DNA of 64,000 nucleotides from contig NZ_JBGCUN010000001.1 of assembly GCF_041103235.1 (NCBI RefSeq), forward strand, positions 2,666,001-2,730,000, given 5' to 3'. This stretch comes from Yoonia sp. R2331. GTDB lineage: Bacteria; Pseudomonadota; Alphaproteobacteria; Rhodobacterales; Rhodobacteraceae. This document shows positions 44,131-52,612 of the stretch, piece by piece. Position 1 is the stretch's first letter. Every line of letters begins with the position of its first letter. The notes under the pieces are model-generated. The model saw nothing but the letters and a program-made list of their open reading frames with translations, searched no databases and was not told the origin of the DNA. A program made the position numbers and the translations under genes.

Positions 44131-45654
44131 ATGACAACCGCCGAACACATCCCCACAGGCTCCGCCTTGCCCCGCCTGGCAGGTGTCGCTGCTGTCACCT
44201 GCGCACTGCTTTATGGGTCATTCTACCTCTATCAGTTGAACCAACCGCTCTTTGGCGCGATCATCCTGGCGCTTGCTACCGGCTTTGCAATCATCTTCGG
44301 GGCCAGCCGCTACTACGGCGCGCGCTTCATCTTCCCCGGTGTCGCCGCCGTACTGATCTTCATCGCCTTCCCAGTGATCTACACGATCTACATTGGCTTC
44401 ACGAACTACTCTTCCTTCAACCTCCTGACTTATGACCGCACCGTCGAGGTCCTGACCTCGCGCGGCTCCGTCGACAAATCCACCGAACAGCCCTTCGCCG
44501 TGGCCCCCGATGGTGACGCATTCCGCATCTGGCTGCCGGACAGCGGACTCTTGTCTGCGCCCGTGTCACTTCTGGCTGAAGAGACCGTGGACCTCGCCCC
44601 TGCAACCCCGCCCGAATCCCTGCTGGAACGCCGCGACGCGATCAAACTGCGCGAGGGTTTGGGCCTTGTCACCCTGACAACCCCCGATGGCACCCAGATC
44701 CAGAACGCGGGTCTGCGCAGCTTTGCCACCGTCACGCCCGACTATGTGCAAACCGGGCCGAACGAACTCACCCGCGCTGACGGCACGATCCTCACAGCCA
44801 ATCACGACACCGGGTTCTTCGAAGACCCCAATGGCGATCAGGTCCCGCCTGGCTGGCGGGTCAACATCGGCACCGACAACTTCACCCGCGTCTTTCAATC
44901 CGATGGCATCCGCGAACCGATGGTCTCCATCTTCATCTGGACCTTCGCCTTTGCCACCCTCTCGGTCTTCACAACCTTCGCTCTCGGCCTGACCCTCGCC
45001 GTGATCCTGCAATGGCCACACCTGCGGTTCAAAGCACTCTACCGCATCCTGCTGATCCTGCCCTACGCAGTGCCTGCCTTTATCTCGATTCTGGTGTTCC
45101 GGGGGCTCTTCAACCAGAATTTCGGCGAGATTAACCTGATCCTGAATGCCCTCTTTGGGATTGAGCCTGACTGGTTCACCAACGGCACACTTGCCCGCAC
45201 CATGCTGGTCATCGTGAACACATGGCTGGGCTACCCCTATATGATGCTGCTGGCGATGGGCTTCCTTCAGGCCGTGCCCGAGGATCACAAAAAAGCCGCC
45301 GCGCTCGAAGGTGCCTCAGCCTTGCGGGTCTTCTTCACGATCACACTGCCGCAAATCATCCCGCCGTTTCTGCCGCTGCTGATCGCGAGCTTTGCGTTCA
45401 ACTTCAACAACCTCGTGCTGGTCTTCCTGCTGACCCGCGGGTTGCCCGACATCCCCGGCACCGTGATCCCGGCAGGCGAAACCGACATCCTTGCCAGCTT
45501 CACCTACCGCCTCGCCTTCGACAACGCTGGCCAGCAGTTTGGCCTTGCAGGGGCCATCACCCTGTTGATCTTCGTGGTGGTCGCCGCCATCTCATACGCC
45601 AATTTTGTGGCCATGCGCCGCGCCGCCCAGCGCAGATCGGGGCGTGCCGGATGA
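44131..45654 (+). CDS. malF: Maltose ABC permease MalF
   Basis: 507 aa, the long MalF form with a ~150-residue periplasmic insertion (about 95-270) and around eight hydrophobic segments. It matches enteric MalF at GFTNYSSFNLLTYDRTVEVL, NFTRVF, LLILPYAVPAFISILVF and GLFNQNFGEINLILNALFGI. The EAA loop reads KKAAALEGASALRVFFTITLPQI. It docks on MalK and contacts MalE through the insertion. 66 bp after malE with a hairpin between. Confidence 0.95.
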   Translation: MTTAEHIPTGSALPRLAGVAAVTCALLYGSFYLYQLNQPLFGAIILALATGFAIIFGASRYYGARFIFPGVAAVLIFIAFPVIYTIYIGFTNYSSFNLLTYDRTVEVLTSRGSVDKSTEQPFAVAPDGDAFRIWLPDSGLLSAPVSLLAEETVDLAPATPPESLLERRDAIKLREGLGLVTLTTPDGTQIQNAGLRSFATVTPDYVQTGPNELTRADGTILTANHDTGFFEDPNGDQVPPGWRVNIGTDNFTRVFQSDGIREPMVSIFIWTFAFATLSVFTTFALGLTLAVILQWPHLRFKALYRILLILPYAVPAFISILVFRGLFNQNFGEINLILNALFGIEPDWFTNGTLARTMLVIVNTWLGYPYMMLLAMGFLQAVPEDHKKAAALEGASALRVFFTITLPQIIPPFLPLLIASFAFNFNNLVLVFLLTRGLPDIPGTVIPAGETDILASFTYRLAFDNAGQQFGLAGAITLLIFVVVAAISYANFVAMRRAAQRRSGRAG

Positions 45655-45660
45655 CCCGTA

Positions 45661-45710
45661 TCTTCTTCTGGCCAAAAATATCCTGGGGGGTCCGGGGGGC
45701 TAGCCCCCCG
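45661..45710. repeat. Dispersed intergenic repeat with palindrome, copy 1
   Basis: 45662-45691 is 28/30 identical to 54921-54950. It continues into an 18-bp perfect palindrome (45693-45710, C-G6-C-TA-G-C6-G). It begins 7 bp after the malF stop. A REP-like element; strong RNA hairpin between malF and malG. Confidence 0.75.
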
Positions 45711-45759
45711 ATGGTGCATCTTGCTGCCACCGGTACACCGGGACGGCGGGCGGGGCGTT

Positions 45760-45780
45760 TTGCCCGCGTATCGCGGGCAA
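45760..45780 (+). promoter_or_regulatory. 9-bp-stem hairpin between malF and malG
   Basis: TTGCCCGCG-TAT-CGCGGGCAA, perfect 9-bp stem with a triloop, in the unusually long (235 bp) malF-malG gap. No T-run follows. A third palindrome, GGCATG-TG-CATGCC, is at 45858-45871 just before malG. Confidence 0.65.
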
Positions 45781-45889
45781 GAGCGGCGCCCGACCGGCCC
45801 CTTCAGTTGATGCCGGTTAAGACTCTCATACCCCTGCAATCTGTATGGAATGTGCATGGCATGTGCATGCCGGAAAACAAGGTGAACGC

Positions 45890-46780
45890 ATGATCGTCGA
45901 ACGCCCCCGTGACCTGCGGATCAAGAAGATCCTCGCCCATGGTTTCATGCTGATCTTCCTGGCACTCATCCTCTTTCCGTTCTTCATGGTACTCTCGATT
46001 TCGTTCCGCGAAGGCAACTTCTCCGTGGGCGCGATCATCCCGCAAAACCCTACGCTCGAACACTGGGTGCTGGCCTTTGGCTTTGACTACACCCGTGCTG
46101 ATGGCACCGTTGTCGCGCCGCCCTATCCAGTGCTGTTATGGATGTGGAATTCGATCAAGATCGGCATGATCGCGGGCCTCGGCGTTCTCGCCCTCTCCAC
46201 GATTTCTGCCTATGCTTTCAGCAGGATACGGATCAAAGGCAAGGGTGCGATGCTCGACGGCCTTTTCCTGATACAGATGTTCCCCACAACCCTCGCCCTG
46301 GTCGCCATCTACGCAATCTTTGATGCCCTGGGCGAGGTCAATCCGATCCTCGGCCTCAACTCTCACGTGGCTCTGATCCTGATCTATCTCTCGGGCGTGA
46401 CACTGCACATCTGGACGATCAAGGGCTACTTCGACAGCATCGACACTGCCCTCGACAAGGCGGCTGCGATCGACGGTGCAACACCTTGGCAAACATTCCG
46501 GCATATCTTCCTGCCATTGGCCGTGCCGATCATGTCCGTGGTCTTTGTGCTCAGTTTCATCGGCTTCATCAACGACTACCCGATTGCCAGCGTTCTGATC
46601 CGGTCCGAAAGCCAAATGACTCTCGCCGTCGGTAGCCGTCTTTACCTCAATGAATTCCGCTACTTGTGGGGTGACTTTGCGGCCGCAGCCGTGCTGTCCG
46701 GCCTGCCGATTACTGTGGTTTTCCTGATCGCTCAGCGATACTTAGTCTCGGGGCTAAGTGATGGCGCAGTCAAAGGATAA
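45890..46780 (+). CDS. malG: Maltose ABC permease MalG
   Basis: 296 aa, about six hydrophobic segments. Enteric-MalG-like throughout: FPFFMVLSISFREGNFSVGAIIPQNPTLEHW, PPYPVLLWMWNSIKIGMIAG, AYAFSRIRIKGKG, EAA loop DKAAAIDGATPWQTFRHIFLPLAVPI and the ending AVKG. Start ATG at 45890 with SD AAGGTG. It lies 235 bp after malF, an unusual gap filled with hairpins. Confidence 0.95.
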   Translation: MIVERPRDLRIKKILAHGFMLIFLALILFPFFMVLSISFREGNFSVGAIIPQNPTLEHWVLAFGFDYTRADGTVVAPPYPVLLWMWNSIKIGMIAGLGVLALSTISAYAFSRIRIKGKGAMLDGLFLIQMFPTTLALVAIYAIFDALGEVNPILGLNSHVALILIYLSGVTLHIWTIKGYFDSIDTALDKAAAIDGATPWQTFRHIFLPLAVPIMSVVFVLSFIGFINDYPIASVLIRSESQMTLAVGSRLYLNEFRYLWGDFAAAAVLSGLPITVVFLIAQRYLVSGLSDGAVKG

Positions 46781-46800
46781 AGTGGGTGTTACGACCCACT
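46781..46800. terminator. Bidirectional terminator-like hairpin between malG and sensor kinase
   Basis: AGTGGGT-GTTACG-ACCCACT, perfect 7-bp stem, fills the 25-bp gap between convergent malG and the kinase gene. The minus-strand side ends in TTTATCC, a short T-run; the plus side has none. Likely terminates one or both transcripts. Confidence 0.6.
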
Positions 46801-46805
46801 CAATG

Positions 46806-47732
46806 TTACCACGAAATCACAAAAACTCCGCCTTTTCCGTGACCTAGCGTGATCTCTGCACCCTGCGCCTGCAGGATGCGCCGCACAATCGCAAGCCCCA
46901 TGCCCGTGCCGCCTTGATCCCGCCGCGTGGTGAAGAACGGGTCAAACACCCGGCCCCGGTTCCCTTCGGAAATGCCCGGCCCATCATCGGCAATCACCAG
47001 CTGACGATCCCCGCCTCGGATCGTTACGCGGCCCGCGCCATGCGCCTTGGCGTTGCCCAACAGATGATCCATCACCAACCGAAAGGCCTCTGGCCCAATT
47101 GGCACAGCTTCGGCCTCAGTGACCTCAACCGCCAAACCGCTGACATCTGAAAAGCCGCCTTCAACGCGGGTCTCACCTTTTGGCAAGGGATCAGCGGCCT
47201 TCGCCAAGGCCCGTTGTGCCGCGAGCAATTCGTCCATCCGCGCCGCCGCGTCACCGATCCGCGCAATCAGCTTTTCGCGCTCGGCTGTTGGCAAATCGCC
47301 TTCCAGCAGTTCCACCGCACCGCGCACCGCCGTCAGCGGTGACTTCATCTCATGCGTCACATGATCCGCGTAGGATCGAACCACTGCCTCGCGTCCGCGC
47401 AGCGCCGTCGTCATATTGATCACCGCTTCACCAAGTTCGGAAAATTCTGGCGTGCCAAAGTGTTGCGGGGCGTCTGCCGCCCCTTCGGCCCGGGCATAAG
47501 TGGTCAATGCCCTGACAGGACGCAGCACCAAACGCCACAGCAAGTACCCCAATGTCGCCGTCGTCACAAAGGCGATCCAGCCAATCAACCAGCTTGTTTC
47601 GGCCCAACCAAGAACCCCTCCCGCCAACCGAAAGTACCCGATCCCCAAAAGCGGCAACGCAAACACGGCCGCCAGGGTTCCACCCAGCACCAGCGATAGC
47701 GGCGGCCGCCATTTGCGCGCTACCCGCGACAT
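46806..47732 (-). CDS. Sensor histidine kinase
   Basis: 308 aa. Two N-terminal membrane segments (about 13-33 and 49-69) with a very short periplasmic loop, HAMP-like linker, dimerisation/phosphoacceptor helix with H127 (HVTHEMKSPLTAV) and an ATPase domain (N-box HLLGNAKAHGAG, G1 ADDGPGIS, F-box FDPFFTTR, G2 GTGMGLAIV). CreC-like layout. It overlaps the response-regulator gene by 13 bp. Confidence 0.95.
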   Translation of the reverse strand: MSRVARKWRPPLSLVLGGTLAAVFALPLLGIGYFRLAGGVLGWAETSWLIGWIAFVTTATLGYLLWRLVLRPVRALTTYARAEGAADAPQHFGTPEFSELGEAVINMTTALRGREAVVRSYADHVTHEMKSPLTAVRGAVELLEGDLPTAEREKLIARIGDAAARMDELLAAQRALAKAADPLPKGETRVEGGFSDVSGLAVEVTEAEAVPIGPEAFRLVMDHLLGNAKAHGAGRVTIRGGDRQLVIADDGPGISEGNRGRVFDPFFTTRRDQGGTGMGLAIVRRILQAQGAEITLGHGKGGVFVISW

Positions 47733-48397
47733 GGCCCCATCCGCACACCGACCCCGTGAACCGTCTCAATCGCATCCGGCACGCCAGCCTCGGCCAGCTT
47801 GGTGCGCAGGTTACGCAGATGGCTGTCCATTGTCCTGTCGCTCACATGGATGTTGGTGCCATAGACCGTATCCACCAGCTGCGGCCGCGACATCACATGG
47901 TCGGGCCGCTTCATGAGCTGCGCCAAAAGCTCCATCTCGCGTGCGGTCAGGGCCACCTGAGCCTGTCCCACATGGCACTGATGCCGATCTACATCGACGC
48001 GGACCATGCCGCGTTGCAATCCGCCTTGCGCCTCTTCCACGCCGCCGCGCTTCAGGATCGCCTTGACCCGTGCCACCACCTCGCGCGGGCTGAATGGTTT
48101 GGGCACGTAATCATCCGCCCCCATTTCCAGCCCGACGATGCGGTCGATCTCATCCCCTTGCGCTGTCAGAAACAGGATCGGCACGGCACTGGTCTTGCGC
48201 AGTTCGCGGCAGACCTCCAACCCATCCATTTCGGGCATGCCGATGTCCAGCAGCACCAGATCCGCCACCGGGGCCGCGTCAAGCGCAGCCGCCCCGTCAC
48301 CCACTTCAGAGGTCTGAAAGCCTGCCTGTTCCAGCGCAATCCGCAGCACGTCGCGGATCGCGGCATCGTCATCGGCAATCAAGATATGGCGGCTCAT
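47720..48397 (-). CDS. OmpR-family response regulator
   Basis: 225 aa. Receiver domain with acidic pair in IADDDA, phosphoacceptor D51 (LVLLDIGMPEMDG) and Lys in YVPKPF. C-terminal winged helix with LTAREMELLAQLMKRPDHVMSRPQLVDTVYG and RTMDSHLRNLRTKL. Between the DUF4173-type membrane protein gene (ATGA overlap) and its kinase. Possibly regulates its own operon. Confidence 0.95.
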   Translation of the reverse strand: MSRHILIADDDAAIRDVLRIALEQAGFQTSEVGDGAAALDAAPVADLVLLDIGMPEMDGLEVCRELRKTSAVPILFLTAQGDEIDRIVGLEMGADDYVPKPFSPREVVARVKAILKRGGVEEAQGGLQRGMVRVDVDRHQCHVGQAQVALTAREMELLAQLMKRPDHVMSRPQLVDTVYGTNIHVSDRTMDSHLRNLRTKLAEAGVPDAIETVHGVGVRMGPCRG

Positions 48398-49794
48398 CCG
48401 GTCACCCCTTTCATTTCATTCAATTTATGGCGCAGCCGCGCATTGCGATAGCCCCATTCGCGCCAGTCGTCGGACTGCCGCAGATAAGGTTCCCGGCTAT
48501 GGCACAACCTGCGGCCATTCTCGGCCTCCCATGCGCGGATCGCGGGCAATGCGCCTGCGCTGAGGTTGCAGACATACCAAGGGTCAAAACTGCCGCTTGA
48601 ATGGGTCAGATTGTGCTGCGCGATGCGCCCGTCCACATTGGTCAGTGACACAGCGAACAAGGCGATCCACGCAAGTGCTGCTGATTGTGCGAACAGCCAC
48701 AGAACCGGGCGTTCGGCCAGCACCTGCCAGATCATCAACGTCAGCCCGAGTGCGACGAGCACCATCCAGACAAAGGCTGCAAAGCGCAGCCGCGTCAGCC
48801 CGTAGACATCCACATAAAGGTCCAACCGCAAGATCGAGGAAATCACCAGCACCACGTTCTGCGCCACCCAAATCAGCAGCAACCAGCGCAACACCGGCCG
48901 GCCTGCAAGCCACGGCTGCGTCAACAGCGCAAAGCCCCCAGCCAGCAGCGCCGTCACCAACAACGGATAGGCCCCGCGATGTGCATATTCCGCATAACCG
49001 ATGCCGTCTGGCAGGCTGATTCCCCCGCTCAGATAGGCGACATCCAGCACCGTCTGCACCGCAAAAATCGCGTTAAACGTCACCAGCGATCGCAGCACGG
49101 ACCCCGCACTCAAAATCCCGCGCGGCAAGGTTTGTGGCAAACGTAGCGGCGCCAAGAGCCGCGCAGATACAGCCCGCAATCGCAGCATCGGCCAGACAAA
49201 CAGGGCAATCAGCACCCAAAAGATGACGCGCGTCGGATCGGGCATCGCTGGCCATCGCTCTGGCCACATAGCCAGCAGCCAACCGTCGATCACCGGATTG
49301 GCAAGGCCAAAGAGCAGAATGAACACGGCCCCCAGGACGCCCGGCACAATCCAGTCGCGCAACCCGGCAAGCCCGGTCGCTGCGGAATGGCGCAGGTCAA
49401 CGCCGCCGCGCAGCGCCGATGCCACGTCGCGGCCAGTTTGCACATTGCCCCAAAATGGCAAACGCAGAGCGGCTGCAATCACCGCCCCGCGCGGCACGGT
49501 CCCGCAGCAAATTTGCACCGCGCAGAATCCCGCGAGGCCTAGCATGGCAAAGGTGAAGGACAGGAATTGGAAAGTCTCGACCGCTGGGATCAGGCAGATC
49601 CCCAACCCCAGCCATGCTTGCCAATTGAAACGTCCCCAGAAAAGCTGGGCGCCCAGAGCGATGCACAGGATCAGTGCGACAAACCCCAGTCCCGGCGCCA
49701 CGCCCCAGATCAGAAGGTCAGCGACAATCACAAGCCCAAAAAGGGCTATGACGCGTTCAGTTGGTGCGCGCGCGGCGGTCAGGCTGGTGGTCAT
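48394..49794 (-). CDS. DUF4173/DUF4153-type polytopic membrane protein
   Basis: 466 aa with about a dozen hydrophobic segments and a soluble C-terminal ~90 residues (GRIAQHNLTHSSGSFDPWYVCNLSAGALPAIRAWE). It resembles DUF4173 proteins, often found with two-component systems. Function unknown; a signal-input or envelope-stress partner of the kinase is inferred from the ATGA coupling. ATG at 49794 with SD AAGGGGA, which lies inside a hairpin stem. Confidence 0.82.
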   Translation of the reverse strand: MTTSLTAARAPTERVIALFGLVIVADLLIWGVAPGLGFVALILCIALGAQLFWGRFNWQAWLGLGICLIPAVETFQFLSFTFAMLGLAGFCAVQICCGTVPRGAVIAAALRLPFWGNVQTGRDVASALRGGVDLRHSAATGLAGLRDWIVPGVLGAVFILLFGLANPVIDGWLLAMWPERWPAMPDPTRVIFWVLIALFVWPMLRLRAVSARLLAPLRLPQTLPRGILSAGSVLRSLVTFNAIFAVQTVLDVAYLSGGISLPDGIGYAEYAHRGAYPLLVTALLAGGFALLTQPWLAGRPVLRWLLLIWVAQNVVLVISSILRLDLYVDVYGLTRLRFAAFVWMVLVALGLTLMIWQVLAERPVLWLFAQSAALAWIALFAVSLTNVDGRIAQHNLTHSSGSFDPWYVCNLSAGALPAIRAWEAENGRRLCHSREPYLRQSDDWREWGYRNARLRHKLNEMKGVTG

Positions 49795-49801
49795 ATCGGT
49801 C

Positions 49802-49825
49802 CCCTTGTCATTGTTTTGACAAGGG
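49802..49825 (-). promoter_or_regulatory. Hairpin/operator overlapping the SD of the two-component operon
   Basis: CCCTTGTCA and TGACAAGGG form a perfect 9-bp dyad with a 6-base centre. On the transcribed strand the second arm contains the AAGGG of the Shine-Dalgarno, so the fold would hide the ribosome site. It could equally be a protein operator. It also follows rpe's position with no other gene between. Confidence 0.65.
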
Positions 49826-49880
49826 AATAGCGCCACGCGCCCTTAGATCACGCGCCTGTGTTCAGCAGTTTTTGCGCAGA

Positions 49881-50558
49881 TTACTCTGCCGCCGCCCGGA
49901 TCGCGCGGATGTTGTCGCCATAAGGCGCGGGGTTCCCGACAGAGCCACCCCGGAACACAGCGGAACCTGCTACCAGCACGTCCGCACCTGCGGCCCGCAC
50001 CAGTGGCGCAGTTGTCGGGTCCACGCCCCCGTCGATTTCGATGTGCACGGGTCGGTCGCCGATCATCTCGCGCAGGGCCCGCACTTTGGCGGACATATCA
50101 ATGAACTTCTGCCCGCCAAAACCGGGGTTCACCGTCATCACACAGACCAGATCAACATCGTCCATCAGATCAGCCACAGCACTTGCCGGGGTGCCCGGGT
50201 TCAGCGCCACGCCTGCCTTACAGCCCAGCCCCCGGATCGTCTGCAAAGTCCGGTGGATATGCGGCCCCGCCTCGACATGGGCGGTGATCACATCCGCACC
50301 CGCATCGGCAAAGCCTTGCAAATAGGCGTCCACCGGCGAGATCATCAGATGCACGTCCATCACTGTCTTGATATGGGGCCTGATCGCCGCACAGGTCTGC
50401 GCGCCAAAGGTGATCGCGGGTACAAAATGCCCATCCATGACGTCCACATGGATCCAATCCGCCCCCTGGGCCTCGACCGCCGCGCATTCCGCGCCGAAAT
50501 TGGCAAAGTCGGCCGCCAAGATAGATGGCGCAATTTTCAGCGAACGGTCGAAAGTCAT
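49881..50558 (-). CDS. rpe: Ribulose-phosphate 3-epimerase
   Basis: 225 aa TIM barrel. APSILAADFANFG, HVDVMDGHFVPAITFG, DVHLMI, VMTVNPGFGGQKF, EIDGGVDPTTA and GSAVFRGG carry the metal-binding His/Asp residues. Interconverts ribulose-5-P and xylulose-5-P in the pentose phosphate and Calvin cycles. 86 bp before the DUF4173-type gene on the same strand; probably separately controlled given the hairpin in the gap. Confidence 0.97.
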   Translation of the reverse strand: MTFDRSLKIAPSILAADFANFGAECAAVEAQGADWIHVDVMDGHFVPAITFGAQTCAAIRPHIKTVMDVHLMISPVDAYLQGFADAGADVITAHVEAGPHIHRTLQTIRGLGCKAGVALNPGTPASAVADLMDDVDLVCVMTVNPGFGGQKFIDMSAKVRALREMIGDRPVHIEIDGGVDPTTAPLVRAAGADVLVAGSAVFRGGSVGNPAPYGDNIRAIRAAAE

Positions 50559-50666
50559 AGCAAATCCCCCTGTTGCCGCCTCAGATAAAGCGATTTACAG
50601 CCTGCGTCACCCCGCCATCCGCAATTGGTTGCGGTAACTGTTACACCCCCATGCTAATTTGATTTC

Positions 50667-51503
50667 ATGACGCATCTGACCCTTTCCTACCGCGACATTC
50701 TGCAAGACGGTGCCATGGCCCATGTCACCCGCGCGACGCTGACCTCTCAACGCCCGCGCCCCTTGCATGAGCATGATTTCTTTGAGGTGTTCTGGGTCCA
50801 GAACGGCACCGTGCGGCACCATCTGCCGGGCCGCGTAGAGACCTTGCAAGAAGGCGACATGATCTGCTTGTCACCGGGTCAGTCGCACGGTCTGCAGGGC
50901 AAGGGTGAGGCGGCGATGGTCGCCCTCATCTGCCTGCATCCGGATGTGGTCGGCGGATTGATCACCCAGTTTCCCGCCCTGACCGATGCCGCATTCCGCG
51001 CCGATGCACCGACCCGGTTTCACCGCGACATGCGCGCGCTGACCAGCCTGAACCAGGCCGCCATCGCGCTGGAACACAGCGCCCTTGATGCCATGTCCAC
51101 CACAGCGTTTCTGCTGCCGCTTCTGTCGTCACTGGTGGCAGACACCACCACCCTGCCGCCTGACGCCCCTGTTTGGCTGGCGCACGCTTGCCGCGTGGCG
51201 CGCGACCCGGCTGTGTTCCGCAACGGCTCTGCCGGTTTGGTGGCATTGACCGGCAAGGCACACCCGCATGTCAGCCGAACAATGCGGCGGCACCTTGGCA
51301 TGACCCCGTCTGACTACATCAATACCCTGCGGATGGATCAAGCCGCCCGCGCGCTGGTGACGGATACAGAACCACTGGCCGACATCGCGGAAAGCTGCGG
51401 CATCCCCAACCTGTCACACTTTCACAAACTGTTCCGCGCCCGCTTTGGTCTGACCCCGTTGAAGTATCGGCAAAGGTACCAACGCGACGTCATTCAGCCT
51501 TAG
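50667..51503 (+). CDS. AraC-family regulator with cupin sensor
   Basis: 278 aa. N-terminal cupin (RPLHEHDFFEVFWVQNGTVRHHLPGRVETLQEGDMICLSPGQSH) and a C-terminal double helix-turn-helix (VSRTMRRHLGMTPSDYINTLRMDQAARALV; LADIAESCGIPNLSHFHKLFRARFGLTPLKYR). Divergent from rpe and 110 bp upstream of deoC on the same strand. Most likely activates deoC-ALDH16 in response to a deoxy-sugar. Confidence 0.93.
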   Translation: MTHLTLSYRDILQDGAMAHVTRATLTSQRPRPLHEHDFFEVFWVQNGTVRHHLPGRVETLQEGDMICLSPGQSHGLQGKGEAAMVALICLHPDVVGGLITQFPALTDAAFRADAPTRFHRDMRALTSLNQAAIALEHSALDAMSTTAFLLPLLSSLVADTTTLPPDAPVWLAHACRVARDPAVFRNGSAGLVALTGKAHPHVSRTMRRHLGMTPSDYINTLRMDQAARALVTDTEPLADIAESCGIPNLSHFHKLFRARFGLTPLKYRQRYQRDVIQP

Positions 51504-51536
51504 GGCGGGTAATCTGCCATTCTCTACCTGAAAATA

Positions 51537-51554
51537 TTTGACCAAACGGTCAAA
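51537..51554. promoter_or_regulatory. Inverted repeat TTTGACC-N4-GGTCAAA upstream of deoC
   Basis: Perfect 7-bp arms at 51537-51543 and 51548-51554, with a further TTGACC half-site at 51585-51590. Placed 60-77 bp before deoC, a normal position for an activator such as the adjacent AraC protein. Confidence 0.5.
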
Positions 51555-51613
51555 CCTTGTCATGAGGCCGTGACCATGCCACGCTTGACCGATGCATCAG
51601 GGGGAGGGATTCC

Positions 51614-52609
51614 TTGACCACCGCAACCACCCAAACGCTGACCGCGACGCAACTGCCGCAGGTGCACGAGCCGCGCAATGACGGGATGCCGCTTGACCTT
51701 GATTGGGTCGCCTCTGCCCAGGCGAACACCTCGGCCATCGAACGCCGCGCCGCGACCCTTGGCGGGCGGCGCAGCATCAAGAAAGACTTTCAGGCAGCCT
51801 GGCTTTGCAAGGCCATCAGTCTGATGGACCTGACCACCCTCTCAGGCGATGACACCGTGAACCGTGTCCGCCGCCTGTGTGCCAAAGCGCGCCAGCCTGT
51901 GCGCGCGGACCTTTTGGACCAGCTTGGCATGACCGGTCTGACCACCGGTGCAGTCTGCGTCTACCACGACATGGTCCCCACCGCCGTTGACGCCCTGCGC
52001 TGCACCGGCATCCCTGTTGCTGCCGTCTCGACCGGTTTTCCCGCAGGTCTTTCCCCCTTTCATCTCCGCATTGCAGAGATTGGCGAAAGCGTGGCTGCCG
52101 GGGCTGAGGAAATTGATATCGTCATCAGCCGTCGCCACGTCCTGACAGGCAATTGGCAAGCGCTTTATGACGAGATGCGCGAAATGCGCGCCGCCTGCGG
52201 CGATGCCCACGTCAAAGCGATCTTAGCTACGGGTGAGCTTGGCACGCTGCGCAACGTGGCCAAGGCCTCGCTGATCTGCATGATGGCCGGGGCCGATTTC
52301 ATCAAGACCTCGACCGGCAAAGAAAGTGTCAACGCCACCCTGCCCGTCAGCCTGACGATGATCCGCGCGATCCGCGACTATGAAACCCGCACCGGTTTCA
52401 AGGTCGGCTACAAACCCGCGGGCGGCATTTCCAAGGCCAAGGACGCACTGCTCTACCTCGCCTTGATCAAGGACGAGTTGGGAGACCGCTGGCTGCAACC
52501 CGACCTCTTCCGCTTTGGCGCATCGTCCCTTTTGGGCGACATCGAACGGCAACTCGAACACCACGTCACTGGCGCCTATTCGGCTGGCTGGCGACACGCG
52601 ATTGGATAA
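51614..52609 (+). CDS. deoC: Deoxyribose-phosphate aldolase
   Basis: 331 aa class I aldolase. Schiff-base K231 (GADFIKTSTGKESVNAT), K267 (GYKPAGGIS) and D168 (EEIDIVIS) match the DeoC active site. Splits 2-deoxyribose-5-P into acetaldehyde and glyceraldehyde-3-P. The start is TTG at 51614, backed by SD GGGAGGG; the first in-frame ATG (residue 25) would also keep the fold. 3 bp before the aldehyde dehydrogenase that can oxidise the acetaldehyde. Confidence 0.95.
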   Translation: MTTATTQTLTATQLPQVHEPRNDGMPLDLDWVASAQANTSAIERRAATLGGRRSIKKDFQAAWLCKAISLMDLTTLSGDDTVNRVRRLCAKARQPVRADLLDQLGMTGLTTGAVCVYHDMVPTAVDALRCTGIPVAAVSTGFPAGLSPFHLRIAEIGESVAAGAEEIDIVISRRHVLTGNWQALYDEMREMRAACGDAHVKAILATGELGTLRNVAKASLICMMAGADFIKTSTGKESVNATLPVSLTMIRAIRDYETRTGFKVGYKPAGGISKAKDALLYLALIKDELGDRWLQPDLFRFGASSLLGDIERQLEHHVTGAYSAGWRHAIG

Positions 52610-52612
52610 GCC

